Positions 34,809 through 42,784 of a stretch of 53,156 bases of DNA are shown here, piece by piece. The stretch is taken from NCBI GenBank assembly GCA_017483805.1, contig JAFUUL010000049.1, positions 1-53,156 of the forward strand, in the 5' to 3' direction. Positions within the stretch are counted from its first letter, which is position 1. The number at the start of each line of letters is the position of its first letter. The position numbers and the translations under genes were made by a program. The notes under the pieces are model-generated. The model ran no database searches. It worked only from the letters and a program-made list of their open reading frames with translations, and was not told the DNA's origin. The stretch comes from Prevotella sp. (GTDB taxonomy: Bacteria; Bacteroidota; Bacteroidia; Bacteroidales; Bacteroidaceae).

Positions 34809-35900
34809 CTATTCGGTGGTAATGTAGAGCCAATCCGGTTCAAAATTGGAGGAGAAGCCCAGTTGCTGGAACAGTCTCTCGCCTTCTTCTGTGGAAATGT
34901 CACCTTTCTCCGATTCCCACTGGTCATCCGATAGGTTGCCTTCGGGGTCGAACTCTTCGTGGTGGCTGAATACGTTGACACTTTGGCTGTCCTTGATGAG
35001 CACAAAGCGTGACTGCCTGCATCCCGTGCCGCAGCCGCCGATGCTGCCCACGCCATGCTCATAGAATTCCAATGTGCTGTTCCCTTCGGCGTAGGCCAGC
35101 CACTTGGCATGGCCGTTGGCAATGGAGAAGACCACAATGGCCTCCAGGTCGGGACAGCGTACCAGCACTTCCGGCGTACCGTCGCGGTCGATGTCAAACA
35201 GGCTATAGTCACCGATGAGTATGCCGGCCTCTGGGTCAAGCAGGTCGCGTGCCTGCTTGTTCATGTCGGCGTAATAATCGTGGATGTCGAACTTGTCGCC
35301 AAAGTAGAACTTCTTGAGGTCAATGTAGTGGTGCATCTCGGCCAGCATATTGCGAGAGTCCTTAAGTATGGCTTTGACGCGCCACTGGTCGCCTTGCAGC
35401 ATCAGGTCCCAGCCCACCTCTTGGGCTTCTTTGCCTTCGCCGCTCAGCATAAAGTCAACGTGGGCTCTGCCGTCCGTGCGGATGGCCTTCACGTCGATGT
35501 CACTGACCTCGACCGGCCCCTCGTATTCCATTGTCCAGTATGAGTATACGTCAGGGAATATGGCATCCCAGAATCCCTGCTCGCCTTCACGTCCTTCGTC
35601 CGCTTTGTCGACGGCGGCGACGGCCTCCTGCCAATCCTTGGTGGCGAACCGCTGGTCGGTATCGTTGTCACGACCGGAGTAGCCTCCCTCGACATGATAT
35701 TGGTTGATATACTCAAAGATGGCCTCTACCTGTGCCGTGATGGCATCCTTGACGGCAGCGGTATCGGTGATGGCTGCGGGTTGGCTGGCAGCCACAGAGT
35801 CTGCAGCCAGTGAGTCGGCATCGGTCGCAGTGTTCTTGGCTTTGTTGCCGCAGGCAGTCAGCATCATGGCTGCGGCGGCGAGAATCATCAGTTTCTTCAT
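34809..35900 (-). CDS. Lipoprotein with NTF2-like (DUF3828-like) domain
   Basis: 363 residues. Lipobox LTACG with the lipidated Cys at residue 17 and a following linker rich in Ala/Asp/Ser (ADSLAADSVAAS). Residues 50-190 (an NTF2/DUF3828-like alpha-beta fold ending MLQGDQWRVKAIL) are followed by a second region with a DIDRDGTPEVLVR loop (about 235-250), resembling integrin-type or VCBS calcium loops. No catalytic motif. Member of a set of four lipoproteins with similar leaders in this operon. Confidence 0.75.
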   Translation of the reverse strand: MKKLMILAAAAMMLTACGNKAKNTATDADSLAADSVAASQPAAITDTAAVKDAITAQVEAIFEYINQYHVEGGYSGRDNDTDQRFATKDWQEAVAAVDKADEGREGEQGFWDAIFPDVYSYWTMEYEGPVEVSDIDVKAIRTDGRAHVDFMLSGEGKEAQEVGWDLMLQGDQWRVKAILKDSRNMLAEMHHYIDLKKFYFGDKFDIHDYYADMNKQARDLLDPEAGILIGDYSLFDIDRDGTPEVLVRCPDLEAIVVFSIANGHAKWLAYAEGNSTLEFYEHGVGSIGGCGTGCRQSRFVLIKDSQSVNVFSHHEEFDPEGNLSDDQWESEKGDISTEEGERLFQQLGFSSNFEPDWLYITTE

Positions 35901-35909
35901 ACGGTGGGT

Positions 35910-36428
35910 TTAATAGTTTCGGTTCATCAGTTTGTCAAATGCTTCCTTCAGGTCGGTGGCCAGACGCAGGGCGAATACGTCGTCCATCTGGCGCTGGCCC
36001 TTGACGATTTCGTGGACGAGGCCGCTCGATGCGTAATAGTAGCGCGTCTCGTCGGCATTCATCTTCTCGAAGAAGAATGTCGTATTGCCGTCCTTGTCGA
36101 AGAGAAACTCCTGATAGAATTTGTTGGCAGCGACATTAGACTGGCGGGTGATGAGGTAAGGCTGGTAGACGACTGTCTCCACTTCCTCCTCGTACCGTCC
36201 ATTATAATAATAATGTATCGTCTCGTTGGTCGGTCCGCAGCCAGGCATCTGGTAACTGTTCGTTACCGTCAGTATGTAGCCGGGCTGTCCTTCCTTCTGC
36301 AGCCGCTCGGCATCAGCCACATGCTGCTTCGCCTCGGCATACTGCTTGCGGATCTGTGCCACTTGGGCGTTCTGGGCCTGTGCCAGTAATGGCAGCAGCA
36401 GGGCCATCACTAAAAGTAGTCTCTTCAT
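35910..36428 (-). CDS. Exported protein of unknown function
   Basis: 172 residues with a clear signal peptide (MKRLLLVMALLLPLLAQAQ). The mature part starts with a charged helix (AQVAQIRKQYAEAKQHVADAERL), then a strand-rich domain containing GYILTVTNSYQMPGCGP and DGNTTFFFEKMN. No lipobox. The start codon overlaps the stop of the upstream lipoprotein gene by ATGA, indicating translational coupling. Family not recognised. Confidence 0.65.
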   Translation of the reverse strand: MKRLLLVMALLLPLLAQAQNAQVAQIRKQYAEAKQHVADAERLQKEGQPGYILTVTNSYQMPGCGPTNETIHYYYNGRYEEEVETVVYQPYLITRQSNVAANKFYQEFLFDKDGNTTFFFEKMNADETRYYYASSGLVHEIVKGQRQMDDVFALRLATDLKEAFDKLMNRNY

Positions 36429-37099
36429 ACGGGTGCTCCTTCGGTGGGTTCTTCGTCATCCTCCAGGGGGATGTCGTTCTCGCGGGCGTAGGTCTCCATC
36501 ATGTTCAGGTAGCCTCCCTTGCCAAAGGCCTCGGGGGCGTCGAAGTTGTTCACGCGCCAGCGGCCGTTCTCCATCCAGAGTTCCAGTATCATGAAGTTGT
36601 GGCCCTCCTGCTCATCGGCAAATTTCGGGTCGATCTTGAACTTCACGCGGGCCCGGGCCTCGTTGCCGGCCAGCAGGTCGGCCTCGAGCATCACAATCTC
36701 TAAGGGCGCTCCTACGCCCACCATCCAGCGGTAGCCACCCTCGTCGCCCATGAAGCGCATGTCGCCCTGGGCATTCTCGTCGTGACGGGCAATGTTACGC
36801 TTCAGGCCGAGGTAGTAGCCGGTGCAGAACTCCTCGTCCAACTGGTTGAAGTCGACGTAGGCCGCCGTCTCGTTCAGACGGTCGTACATCTGGCGCACGT
36901 GCTGCTTCACGGCCTCTTCCGTCCATAGGTCGGCGGGGGCAGCCTCCACGCCGTCGGTCTGAGCGGCCAGTTGTTCGTCTGCCGTGGAGATGGTGTCGCT
37001 ACTCAGCGCGTCGGTGTTTTCCGACTCGCTATTGTTGGTCTTGTTGCCGCAGGCTGCCAGCGTGAGGGCTGCTGCAGCGAGAATCATGAGTTTCTTCAT
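36425..37099 (-). CDS. Lipoprotein with DUF3828-like domain
   Basis: 224 residues. Lipobox LAACG (MKKLMILAAAALTLAACGNK) and an acidic/Ser linker. The domain from about 60 to 200 (VKQHVRQMYDRLNE, YYLGLKRNI, a strand pair, LELWMENGRWRVNNF) has the order of NTF2-like/DUF3828 proteins and parallels the lipoprotein at 34809-35900. The ORF extends upstream of 37099 but overlaps the neighbouring gene, so MKKL is the start. Unknown function. Confidence 0.75.
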   Translation of the reverse strand: MKKLMILAAAALTLAACGNKTNNSESENTDALSSDTISTADEQLAAQTDGVEAAPADLWTEEAVKQHVRQMYDRLNETAAYVDFNQLDEEFCTGYYLGLKRNIARHDENAQGDMRFMGDEGGYRWMVGVGAPLEIVMLEADLLAGNEARARVKFKIDPKFADEQEGHNFMILELWMENGRWRVNNFDAPEAFGKGGYLNMMETYARENDIPLEDDEEPTEGAPV

Positions 37100-37122
37100 A
37101 ATGGTTTGTTTGTTGTTTATTG

Positions 37123-38634
37123 TCATTGCTCTATGTCGCTGAAGAAAGCGTTTATCTGCTCTCCCTGGGGTGTCTGGTCGAGATAGGCCTGTGCCTCTTC
37201 CTTGGTGATGTCCTTGTCGTTGAGGCCAGCCTCTTCTATCTCGCCGTAGTCCTTCAGCACGTTGAGGCGCCAGAGGCGTTTGCCGTCTTTGAAGGCATGA
37301 ATCTCCTCCTGCCACGACGAACCGCCGGCAGAACCCGATAACTTGAGATAGCCGATGTCGTCCTTCTTGCACATCAGTGGACTCCGCCGCGGATTCTCGA
37401 TGGCAATGAGCGTCAGTTTGCCGTCCTTGCGCAGGAAGAAGGCCCCGTTCTTGTCATCTTTGTCGCGTAGCCAGATCCATTCGTTGGCGTAGTCGATGGG
37501 TACGTGGGCCCACTTGACCAGTTTCACGTCGCTATCTCCCATCTCGTCGGCATGATAAAGGCTGTCCATCTCAGCGAGGTCTCTCTTCCATACGGGTCTC
37601 GCCTCGTCTACCAAGTTATGATAGCACTCATATTCATGCTCTATCAGTTTGCCATTGCGCAGGTAGAACATACCCACCGTGCTGCTCTCAGGCGCACTGC
37701 GATAATAGCAGAGTTCCAGCCCATTGGGACCTTCAAAGGCTGCCTGGGGATAGCAACCGGTATACCGTCCATCGTCATCGACATTCCAACAGTAGTCCGT
37801 CTCAGAAAACATATCGCCGATTTGCTCGTTCACATAGACCTTGTCGCCCTGTATGAGCACGTCGAGTGCCAGTACATGTTTACGGTCGTCGCCTGCCTCT
37901 TGCCCCGTTTGGCGGGAGTTCCCTTTATACTCGCCTTCAAACTGCAACAATCCATATTGGTAAGTGTCGCCGATGTTGCACGACAGTTCAGAACGCGATG
38001 CTGTCATGCCATAACGCTCTTCCAACTGCTTGACAACGGCAGCAGGCAGAGGGTCTTCCTCGCCCCATTCGTACTCGAAATACTTGATGGGCAGATGCTT
38101 GCGCGACTGGAGGTAGGCATCGGTGACAATGACCGTTCCCCACTCATAGCCGCCATACTCTGATTCCTTTTTGTCAGAGGGGTTGACAAAATCGAAGCGG
38201 GCGCAGAGCGAAGGAATCTCTATCCGCCCGTGTATCACGCCGATACTTGGGGTGTCGCCATCGGGATCCTTCAGCACCTCGTCGATGAACTTGATCTTGA
38301 CGAACCGATCGCCCATGAGCATGTTGGTATACTGTTCCTTGTTGCGGCGGAACATCTCCTGCAAGGCCCATCGCCGGTGTTCCTCCTCGAAGTATTCGGG
38401 ATATTCCTCGTTCCTCTGAGGCTCTTCCAGTTTCGACCAGTAGGGCATCAGCCCATACTGGGCATCTATACTCATGATGAACATTGGCGGGGGTGTGGTG
38501 TCGTCCTCCTCGATGATGCTGTCGAGGACGGCTTCTGGCGAATCCTTGCCGTCGCCGGCATTTGCCGTTCCATTGTTCTTGCAACTGATCATTACTGCCA
38601 TCGCGCAGACGGCCACAAACGTAAGTTTCTTCAT
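37123..38634 (-). CDS. Large lipoprotein of unknown function
   Basis: 503 residues. Lipobox ISCK (MKKLTFVAVCAMAVMISC). The mature chain has an acidic linker and a long alpha-beta body without recognised domain. Visible features: YGLMPYWSKLEEPQRNEEYP near residue 60, a strand block with GGYEWGTVIVTDAYL, an EYECYHNLVDEARPVWKRD helix, and C-terminal WLRDKDDKNGAFFLRKDGKL. Cys pairs are few. Co-transcribed with its neighbours (gaps of 12 and 23 bases). Confidence 0.7.
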   Translation of the reverse strand: MKKLTFVAVCAMAVMISCKNNGTANAGDGKDSPEAVLDSIIEEDDTTPPPMFIMSIDAQYGLMPYWSKLEEPQRNEEYPEYFEEEHRRWALQEMFRRNKEQYTNMLMGDRFVKIKFIDEVLKDPDGDTPSIGVIHGRIEIPSLCARFDFVNPSDKKESEYGGYEWGTVIVTDAYLQSRKHLPIKYFEYEWGEEDPLPAAVVKQLEERYGMTASRSELSCNIGDTYQYGLLQFEGEYKGNSRQTGQEAGDDRKHVLALDVLIQGDKVYVNEQIGDMFSETDYCWNVDDDGRYTGCYPQAAFEGPNGLELCYYRSAPESSTVGMFYLRNGKLIEHEYECYHNLVDEARPVWKRDLAEMDSLYHADEMGDSDVKLVKWAHVPIDYANEWIWLRDKDDKNGAFFLRKDGKLTLIAIENPRRSPLMCKKDDIGYLKLSGSAGGSSWQEEIHAFKDGKRLWRLNVLKDYGEIEEAGLNDKDITKEEAQAYLDQTPQGEQINAFFSDIEQ

Positions 38635-38646
38635 GCTATTTCTGTC

Positions 38647-39573
38647 TTAATCACGATACTTGAAGTAGCCCTTGCGGAGGGTGATGGGGCCATCGTATGC
38701 CTCGCTGGCCTGCGGGTGGACAATATGGCAGGTGCCTGTCAGGTCGCCCTGTTCGTCCAGATGCACGTAAAGACTGAAGGCCCTGACGGTCTTCATCGCG
38801 TTATCGTCGTATTCGTTTTCCGTCACGGAAAGTTGCTCGCCATCGAAGGTGACGGCTGTCTTGTCGAAGCCGTACATACGGTAGACATCACACTGGCCCG
38901 CCTTCAGACCGTTGTCCGTCATCTTCAGGTTGAGCATCAGTTCAGGACCATCATCGCCCACCCAGCCCCATTCGCCAACGAGGACCTTGGCCTTCTCGCG
39001 GGCCATAAGGCCATCGCTGATGATGCTGCGGAAATAAGCTTTATCAGAGCCTTCAGAATCCTCTGGGCCGAAATCGTCGATATACCAGTTGTCACGTTCG
39101 AAGAGCAGCGAGAGTGTTAAGTCATTCTTGTTGCCGAAGTCGATGACTATGATATCTGCCAAGGCTGTCGAATCGGTGATGTTGTACACCTTGTGAATCT
39201 GATAGTTCCAGTCCTTGGAAAAGTCCTGTCCGTATATCCAGTGGTCGGCGTCGAAGACGACGTCACCCGTCTCGTTGGCGAAATCGAATGCCTGCCTCAT
39301 CAGGCTGTAGTAGCGCGACGAGCAATAGGCGCTGTCGGGATTGAAGCCTGAGTCCATATACGGATGGCAGTCATCCGTCTCGCCAGCCACTCTCTGTCTG
39401 ATGTCGCTATAGATGGTGTCGAGCCGTTGGCGGATGTAAGTCTCACAGTGTTTGTCGATGTTTGCGTCGGCAATCGAGTCGGTGGGCAGCGAATCTGCTT
39501 CACTGACGGCTTTGTCTGTCTTTTGGCCGCATGCCGTGAGCACGATGGCTAAAGCAAGAATCAGTTTCTTCAT
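38647..39573 (-). CDS. Lipoprotein with DUF3828-like domain, first gene of the operon
   Basis: 308 residues. Lipobox LTACG and leader CGQKTDKAVSEADSLPTDSIA, closely matching the leader of the 34809-35900 lipoprotein. Residues 40-175 (CETYIRQRLDTIYSDIRQR, YCSSRYYSLMRQAFDFANE, LSLLFERDNWYIDDFGPE) match the DUF3828 layout. Residues 190-308 form a second strand-rich domain (LVGEWGWVGDDGPELMLNLK), similar to lipocalin-like DUF domains that report matrix or oxidised ligand binding; this is a weak guess. Lies behind an operator-bearing promoter (39608-39670). Confidence 0.75.
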   Translation of the reverse strand: MKKLILALAIVLTACGQKTDKAVSEADSLPTDSIADANIDKHCETYIRQRLDTIYSDIRQRVAGETDDCHPYMDSGFNPDSAYCSSRYYSLMRQAFDFANETGDVVFDADHWIYGQDFSKDWNYQIHKVYNITDSTALADIIVIDFGNKNDLTLSLLFERDNWYIDDFGPEDSEGSDKAYFRSIISDGLMAREKAKVLVGEWGWVGDDGPELMLNLKMTDNGLKAGQCDVYRMYGFDKTAVTFDGEQLSVTENEYDDNAMKTVRAFSLYVHLDEQGDLTGTCHIVHPQASEAYDGPITLRKGYFKYRD

Positions 39574-39607
39574 GATCGAAATTGCAATGGTTGTCCAGTT
39601 TTGGCTG

Positions 39608-39670
39608 CAAAGTTACGAAAAAAAAGACGAACCGCCGTTATCATTTCGTCAATTTCTCTTGTCATTTCAT
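39608..39670 (-). promoter_or_regulatory. Activator-type promoter with direct-repeat operators (operon 39573-31824)
   Basis: -7 box TAACTTTG at 39608-39615 on the minus strand; no TTTG at the -33 position. Two 12-base direct repeats, TTATCATTTCGT (39638-39649) and TTGTCATTTCAT (39659-39670), are 21 bases apart and begin 22 bases beyond the -7 box. Identical layout to 42690-42752. Confidence 0.75.
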
Positions 39671-39730
39671 GAAAAACACCTATTGCAAGACAGAGTTGCA
39701 TTCAGTGGGCCGCGCCCGTGTGCGTTAGTC

Positions 39731-40336
39731 CTAAGTCGATGACCACGTCTGACCGATGTCCCAGTGGTTTGCTTTTTGGACAATGGTCTTGTCACGAGGC
39801 AGGTCAAACTCTTCGTAAATAAGGTCGATTGCCTCAGGACTATTATCTATCCACGAACCAACGGCAATGATGAACTGGTCATTGGCAGGTGAATAAAAAA
39901 CCCTGCCACGTGGCTTCATTTGGTATTCGCCCTTGAAGGGACCGATGCCGCCATTGTGGTATTTCTGACGGCGGAACTCCTTCTTCCACACGTCTTCGTG
40001 CATCTCGCTACAGGTAATCAGACCGCCACCAGCATTTGGCTTCAGGTAGTCTGTACGCTTATGTGTGACCACGCCGAATAGTTCCTTCAGCGTAGCGTTA
40101 TACCAGAAAATTCCTACTTTTGGCTCATCGCCGGCACCTCGGTTGCGAGCCATCACGTTCATTGCCTCGTCGAGTTGTTCCTTGCTGAACTCGCCGACTG
40201 CTACACCTGTGGTTGGCGTCTCAGTCTGATTCTCCACCACCTCGATATTCTCGATTTTCTTAATGGCGTTGGTAACGGCATCGCTGACGATGTCGTTCAG
40301 TTGTTCCAATGAAAGCGTAAATATCTTGTCTGCCAT
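39731..40336 (-). CDS. Uncharacterised conserved protein, paralogue of 4118-4579
   Basis: 201 residues, soluble, no signal peptide. An extra N-terminal region of about 90 residues (helical, LSLEQLNDIVSDAVTNAIKK, then a linker) precedes the conserved core shared with 4118-4579: VGIFWYN, EDVWKKEF, FKGEYQMKPRGRVF, VGSWIDN, EEFDLP and HWDIGQTW. The core is reminiscent of small single-domain modules with unknown activity. The gene has its own promoter with a palindromic operator, separate from the lipoprotein operons on each side. Confidence 0.7.
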   Translation of the reverse strand: MADKIFTLSLEQLNDIVSDAVTNAIKKIENIEVVENQTETPTTGVAVGEFSKEQLDEAMNVMARNRGAGDEPKVGIFWYNATLKELFGVVTHKRTDYLKPNAGGGLITCSEMHEDVWKKEFRRQKYHNGGIGPFKGEYQMKPRGRVFYSPANDQFIIAVGSWIDNSPEAIDLIYEEFDLPRDKTIVQKANHWDIGQTWSST

Positions 40337-40358
40337 AATCCACCTGTTTTTACGTTTG

Positions 40359-40390
40359 CAAAAGTACGATATTTATTTGGATTATCCAAA
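40359..40390 (-). promoter_or_regulatory. Promoter with palindromic operator before 39731-40336
   Basis: TTTG (40387-40390), 20-base spacer, TACTTTTG (40359-40366) on the minus strand. The perfect palindrome TTTGGATTATCCAAA (40376-40390) covers the -33 box and half of the spacer, as expected for a repressor site. Confidence 0.7.
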
Positions 40391-40473
40391 CAAATCGAAG
40401 ATTTTTGGTGTTCTGCCGAATGGAAAAATGTTCGTGGCTCTGTGTGATGAAAGACCTCTGTTGGTATGAAGCC

Positions 40474-40500
40474 TGGGGATGCCCACCAAAGGCATCCCCA
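40474..40500 (-). terminator. Hairpin after the lipoprotein gene at 40527
   Basis: Perfect 10-base stem TGGGGATGCC/GGCATCCCCA with a 7-base loop, 27 bases after the gene end. It lacks a clear U run, so it may protect the transcript end or terminate weakly. Confidence 0.5.
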
Positions 40501-40526
40501 AAGCAAATTTTCATGAATATAGTTTG

Positions 40527-41174
40527 TTATTCCGCTATCCATGATTCTCCGACAGACTGGATGTTGCCGTCCTTCTGCCAGTAGTGGGCTGAGTAGACGC
40601 GTGTCTGGCCGTCGCGGGCGATGTAGTGGCCCAGTATGCGCTGCTCCTCGCGGTCGACCTCGGGATTGCAAATCTGGCGGAAGGTGCCTTGGCAGTAGAA
40701 CTTGCCGCTGTCAGGATCGTAGACCCATGCATCGTAGCGTACAAACGTCTGGTCGCTGACGGGCTCCCGTCCCAAACAGATCATCACATCGGTTCGCCCG
40801 TCGAAGTTTACGTCAGTCTGCCATACGTTGCCAAAGGTTTCCAGCATATCCTGGGGATAGTCATAGCCCGTTCGCTCGCCAACCGTCATGGTCTTGCCCT
40901 CGCTGTTGCGGATAATCACCTCGTACTTTGGCTCGCTGTCCAGGTCGAAGGTGCGTACGCTGACGTCCCACTCCTCCACATTCGTCGGGTCATCCGTTGG
41001 CTCCTCCTCCACTTCGACTGTCTCGGCGGTTACCACGTTGGCCGAGTCGGCTGCTGCCTGGATCTCTACTGCAGGGCTGTCGCTGTCAGCGTCAGCCTTG
41101 GCCGTCTTGTTGCCGCACGCTACGAGTGCAGCGGCAGCAGTTGCGATTGCGAAGTTAAATAGTACTTTCTTCAT
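40527..41174 (-). CDS. Lipoprotein with XAC2610-like domain
   Basis: 215 residues. Lipobox LVACG (MKKVLFNFAIATAAAALVAC) and a long acidic linker. The C-terminal half (WQTDVNFDGRTDVMICLG, YDPDSGKFYCQGTFRQICNP, EEQRILGHY) follows the pattern of XAC2610-related proteins: a D-x-N-x-D-G-x-x-D calcium-like loop, then an F-x-x-x-x-x-I-x-N-P segment. Starts 10 bases after the 41185-42447 gene. Third gene of the operon driven from 42690-42752. Confidence 0.78.
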   Translation of the reverse strand: MKKVLFNFAIATAAAALVACGNKTAKADADSDSPAVEIQAAADSANVVTAETVEVEEEPTDDPTNVEEWDVSVRTFDLDSEPKYEVIIRNSEGKTMTVGERTGYDYPQDMLETFGNVWQTDVNFDGRTDVMICLGREPVSDQTFVRYDAWVYDPDSGKFYCQGTFRQICNPEVDREEQRILGHYIARDGQTRVYSAHYWQKDGNIQSVGESWIAE

Positions 41175-41184
41175 TCCTCTTTGG

Positions 41185-42447
41185 TTATTTCTTGGCAAAC
41201 ATCAGGAAGGCCCAAGCGGCTACGAGGTTGGGGTTGGCATCGGCATTCACCAGTCCGACCTGATTCCCCGCTGCGTCCACCAGTTTGTGGTTGTATGTCT
41301 GATCCTTCGAAGAGAAGGCTGTTCCCTTGAACGTACCCTTCACCACGCGGCCCACCGTCTTGCCAGCAGCATTGGTTACTACGCCGGCGCTGCTGACTGC
41401 GCCAAGTTTAGCGCCCTTCAGGTTGTAGACTACGCCGTTCACGTACTTGCCCACACGGTCGCGGCTGCTGTCTACCAGCCAGTCCCACGTCGGGTCGTAG
41501 CCGAACACCTTCACATCGTCCAGTCGGCACCAGTAGATGCCGTTGTCTTCGGCTCCAAACTTGTTCTGCAGGAACACGTAGTAGTCGCGCGGGTCCATTT
41601 CCTGCTTGATGTTCGGGTCGATTATCGACTGCTTGGAGTCCATCTTGAAAGCGCGGCGTCCAAAGGCTGCCTGCTCGTCGTTCTCCTTGTCAATGCGCTT
41701 AGCGTTCTTGGCGGCCACGTCCAGCGTGCTCGTGTCGTAAGGCAACAGTCCCCATACGATGAAAGCCGTCAGTGCCTTATCCATCGGCTCCGTTGTGACA
41801 TAGGTTGTGCCCGGATACACCGTAGCCGTCGTATCGTTCTCTATCACGCCTACCTCCGTGCCGTTCACATACACCTTGTTGTCCTTCAACTGAAACTTGG
41901 CGCCCTTGGGGTTGACCATCTCACCTGAGGCGCTGATGTTGCCTGCCAACTCGCCCTGGCTGCTTACTATCGTGCCGTCAGCCTTCAGTTGGTAGGACAC
42001 ATTCGAGTCGCGGCTCGACATGAATACTTTTGTCGTCTTATTATACTTTCCCTTCAGCCGGTAGCCCACTTCGTCCTTGCGGTCGATGATGTAGACCACG
42101 CCAGCCGGTGGTGTCGGATTCTCCTGTTGGGCCTGCTCAGCCTGCTCGCGTGCAAGTCTTTCATTGTTCTGGCGAATAAATTCGTACTCTGAGCCGTCGT
42201 TTGTCGAACCCTGTGTCTGCTGTTGCTGCGTCTGGCTGTCGTTGGCGGGCACTTGCTGTTGCACCGTCGTCGTCGCGTTGTTCTTCGCGTTGTCCACCTT
42301 CTCCTCAACCTTCTCCTTGACAGCCTTCTTTGCCTTGCCGACAAGTCCTTTAATATTACCAAACTGGGCGTAGGCCAGGTTGCTGCCCCCCATAAACAGG
42401 AGGCTTGCGGCCAAAACGACCTTCAGAATTTGTTGATTTTTCTTCAT
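41185..42447 (-). CDS. Exported repeat protein
   Basis: 420 residues with a signal peptide (LKVVLAASLLFMGGSNLAYAQ). Residues 30-110 are low complexity: a Lys/Glu/Val helix (GKAKKAVKEKVEEKVDNAK) then Gln/Thr-rich linkers. Residues 130-220 and 330-375 contain strand-turn units such as YQLKADGTIVSSQGELAGNI and VYNLKGAKLGAVSSAGVV that look like short beta-propeller or MORN-like repeats (x-G-x-I/V-x-N/S-x-x-G). Function unknown; periplasmic or outer-membrane-associated. Confidence 0.7.
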   Translation of the reverse strand: MKKNQQILKVVLAASLLFMGGSNLAYAQFGNIKGLVGKAKKAVKEKVEEKVDNAKNNATTTVQQQVPANDSQTQQQQTQGSTNDGSEYEFIRQNNERLAREQAEQAQQENPTPPAGVVYIIDRKDEVGYRLKGKYNKTTKVFMSSRDSNVSYQLKADGTIVSSQGELAGNISASGEMVNPKGAKFQLKDNKVYVNGTEVGVIENDTTATVYPGTTYVTTEPMDKALTAFIVWGLLPYDTSTLDVAAKNAKRIDKENDEQAAFGRRAFKMDSKQSIIDPNIKQEMDPRDYYVFLQNKFGAEDNGIYWCRLDDVKVFGYDPTWDWLVDSSRDRVGKYVNGVVYNLKGAKLGAVSSAGVVTNAAGKTVGRVVKGTFKGTAFSSKDQTYNHKLVDAAGNQVGLVNADANPNLVAAWAFLMFAKK

Positions 42448-42480
42448 TTGCTTAAAGTTTTAAAGTTCGATGGTTAGGGT

Positions 42481-42672
42481 TTATGGTTTAGTATTGTCGT
42501 TGTCCGATTCTGTCTCTTGCTCCCTCTTCAGGTAGGTCTGGAATCTCTTCTCCACCATGCGGTCGATACGCTCGTTGACGTTATTTCCCAGCATATCCTC
42601 CATGTCGAGCAGCCGTTCGAGGTAGTCCTTGGCATACTCCATTGCCGATTCCTGATATTTGGTCTTTGCCAT
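42481..42672 (-). CDS. 63-residue helical protein, first gene of operon
   Basis: Small soluble protein starting MAKTKYQESAMEYAKDYLER and continuing as a charged helix with a basic-acidic pattern. No signal peptide, no membrane segment. The longer frame from 42747 would run through the operator and -7 box, so 42672 is the start. It lies directly behind the operator-bearing promoter. Unknown function; a cytosolic regulatory peptide is one idea. Confidence 0.6.
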   Translation of the reverse strand: MAKTKYQESAMEYAKDYLERLLDMEDMLGNNVNERIDRMVEKRFQTYLKREQETESDNDNTKP

Positions 42673-42689
42673 GATTGATTTTTCGGTGG

Positions 42690-42752
42690 CAAAGTTACAA
42701 TTATTCGGACGAAACGCTGTTATCATTTCGTCAAGTAATCTTATCATTTCGT
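42690..42752 (-). promoter_or_regulatory. Activator-type promoter with direct-repeat operators (operon 42672-40527)
   Basis: -7 box TAACTTTG (42690-42697, minus strand) without a -33 box. Two exact 12-base repeats TTATCATTTCGT at 42720-42731 and 42741-42752, spaced 21 bases, starting 22 bases beyond the -7 box. Layout is identical to 39608-39670. Confidence 0.78.
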
Positions 42753-42784
42753 TTAAAAGATAAGAAAAAGCGGTTAATTATGCA

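Noticed and set aside
35901-35909. Separate promoters within the seven-gene lipoprotein operon
   Set aside because: All internal gaps are 38 bases or less, or overlap, and contain no TAnnTTTG box.
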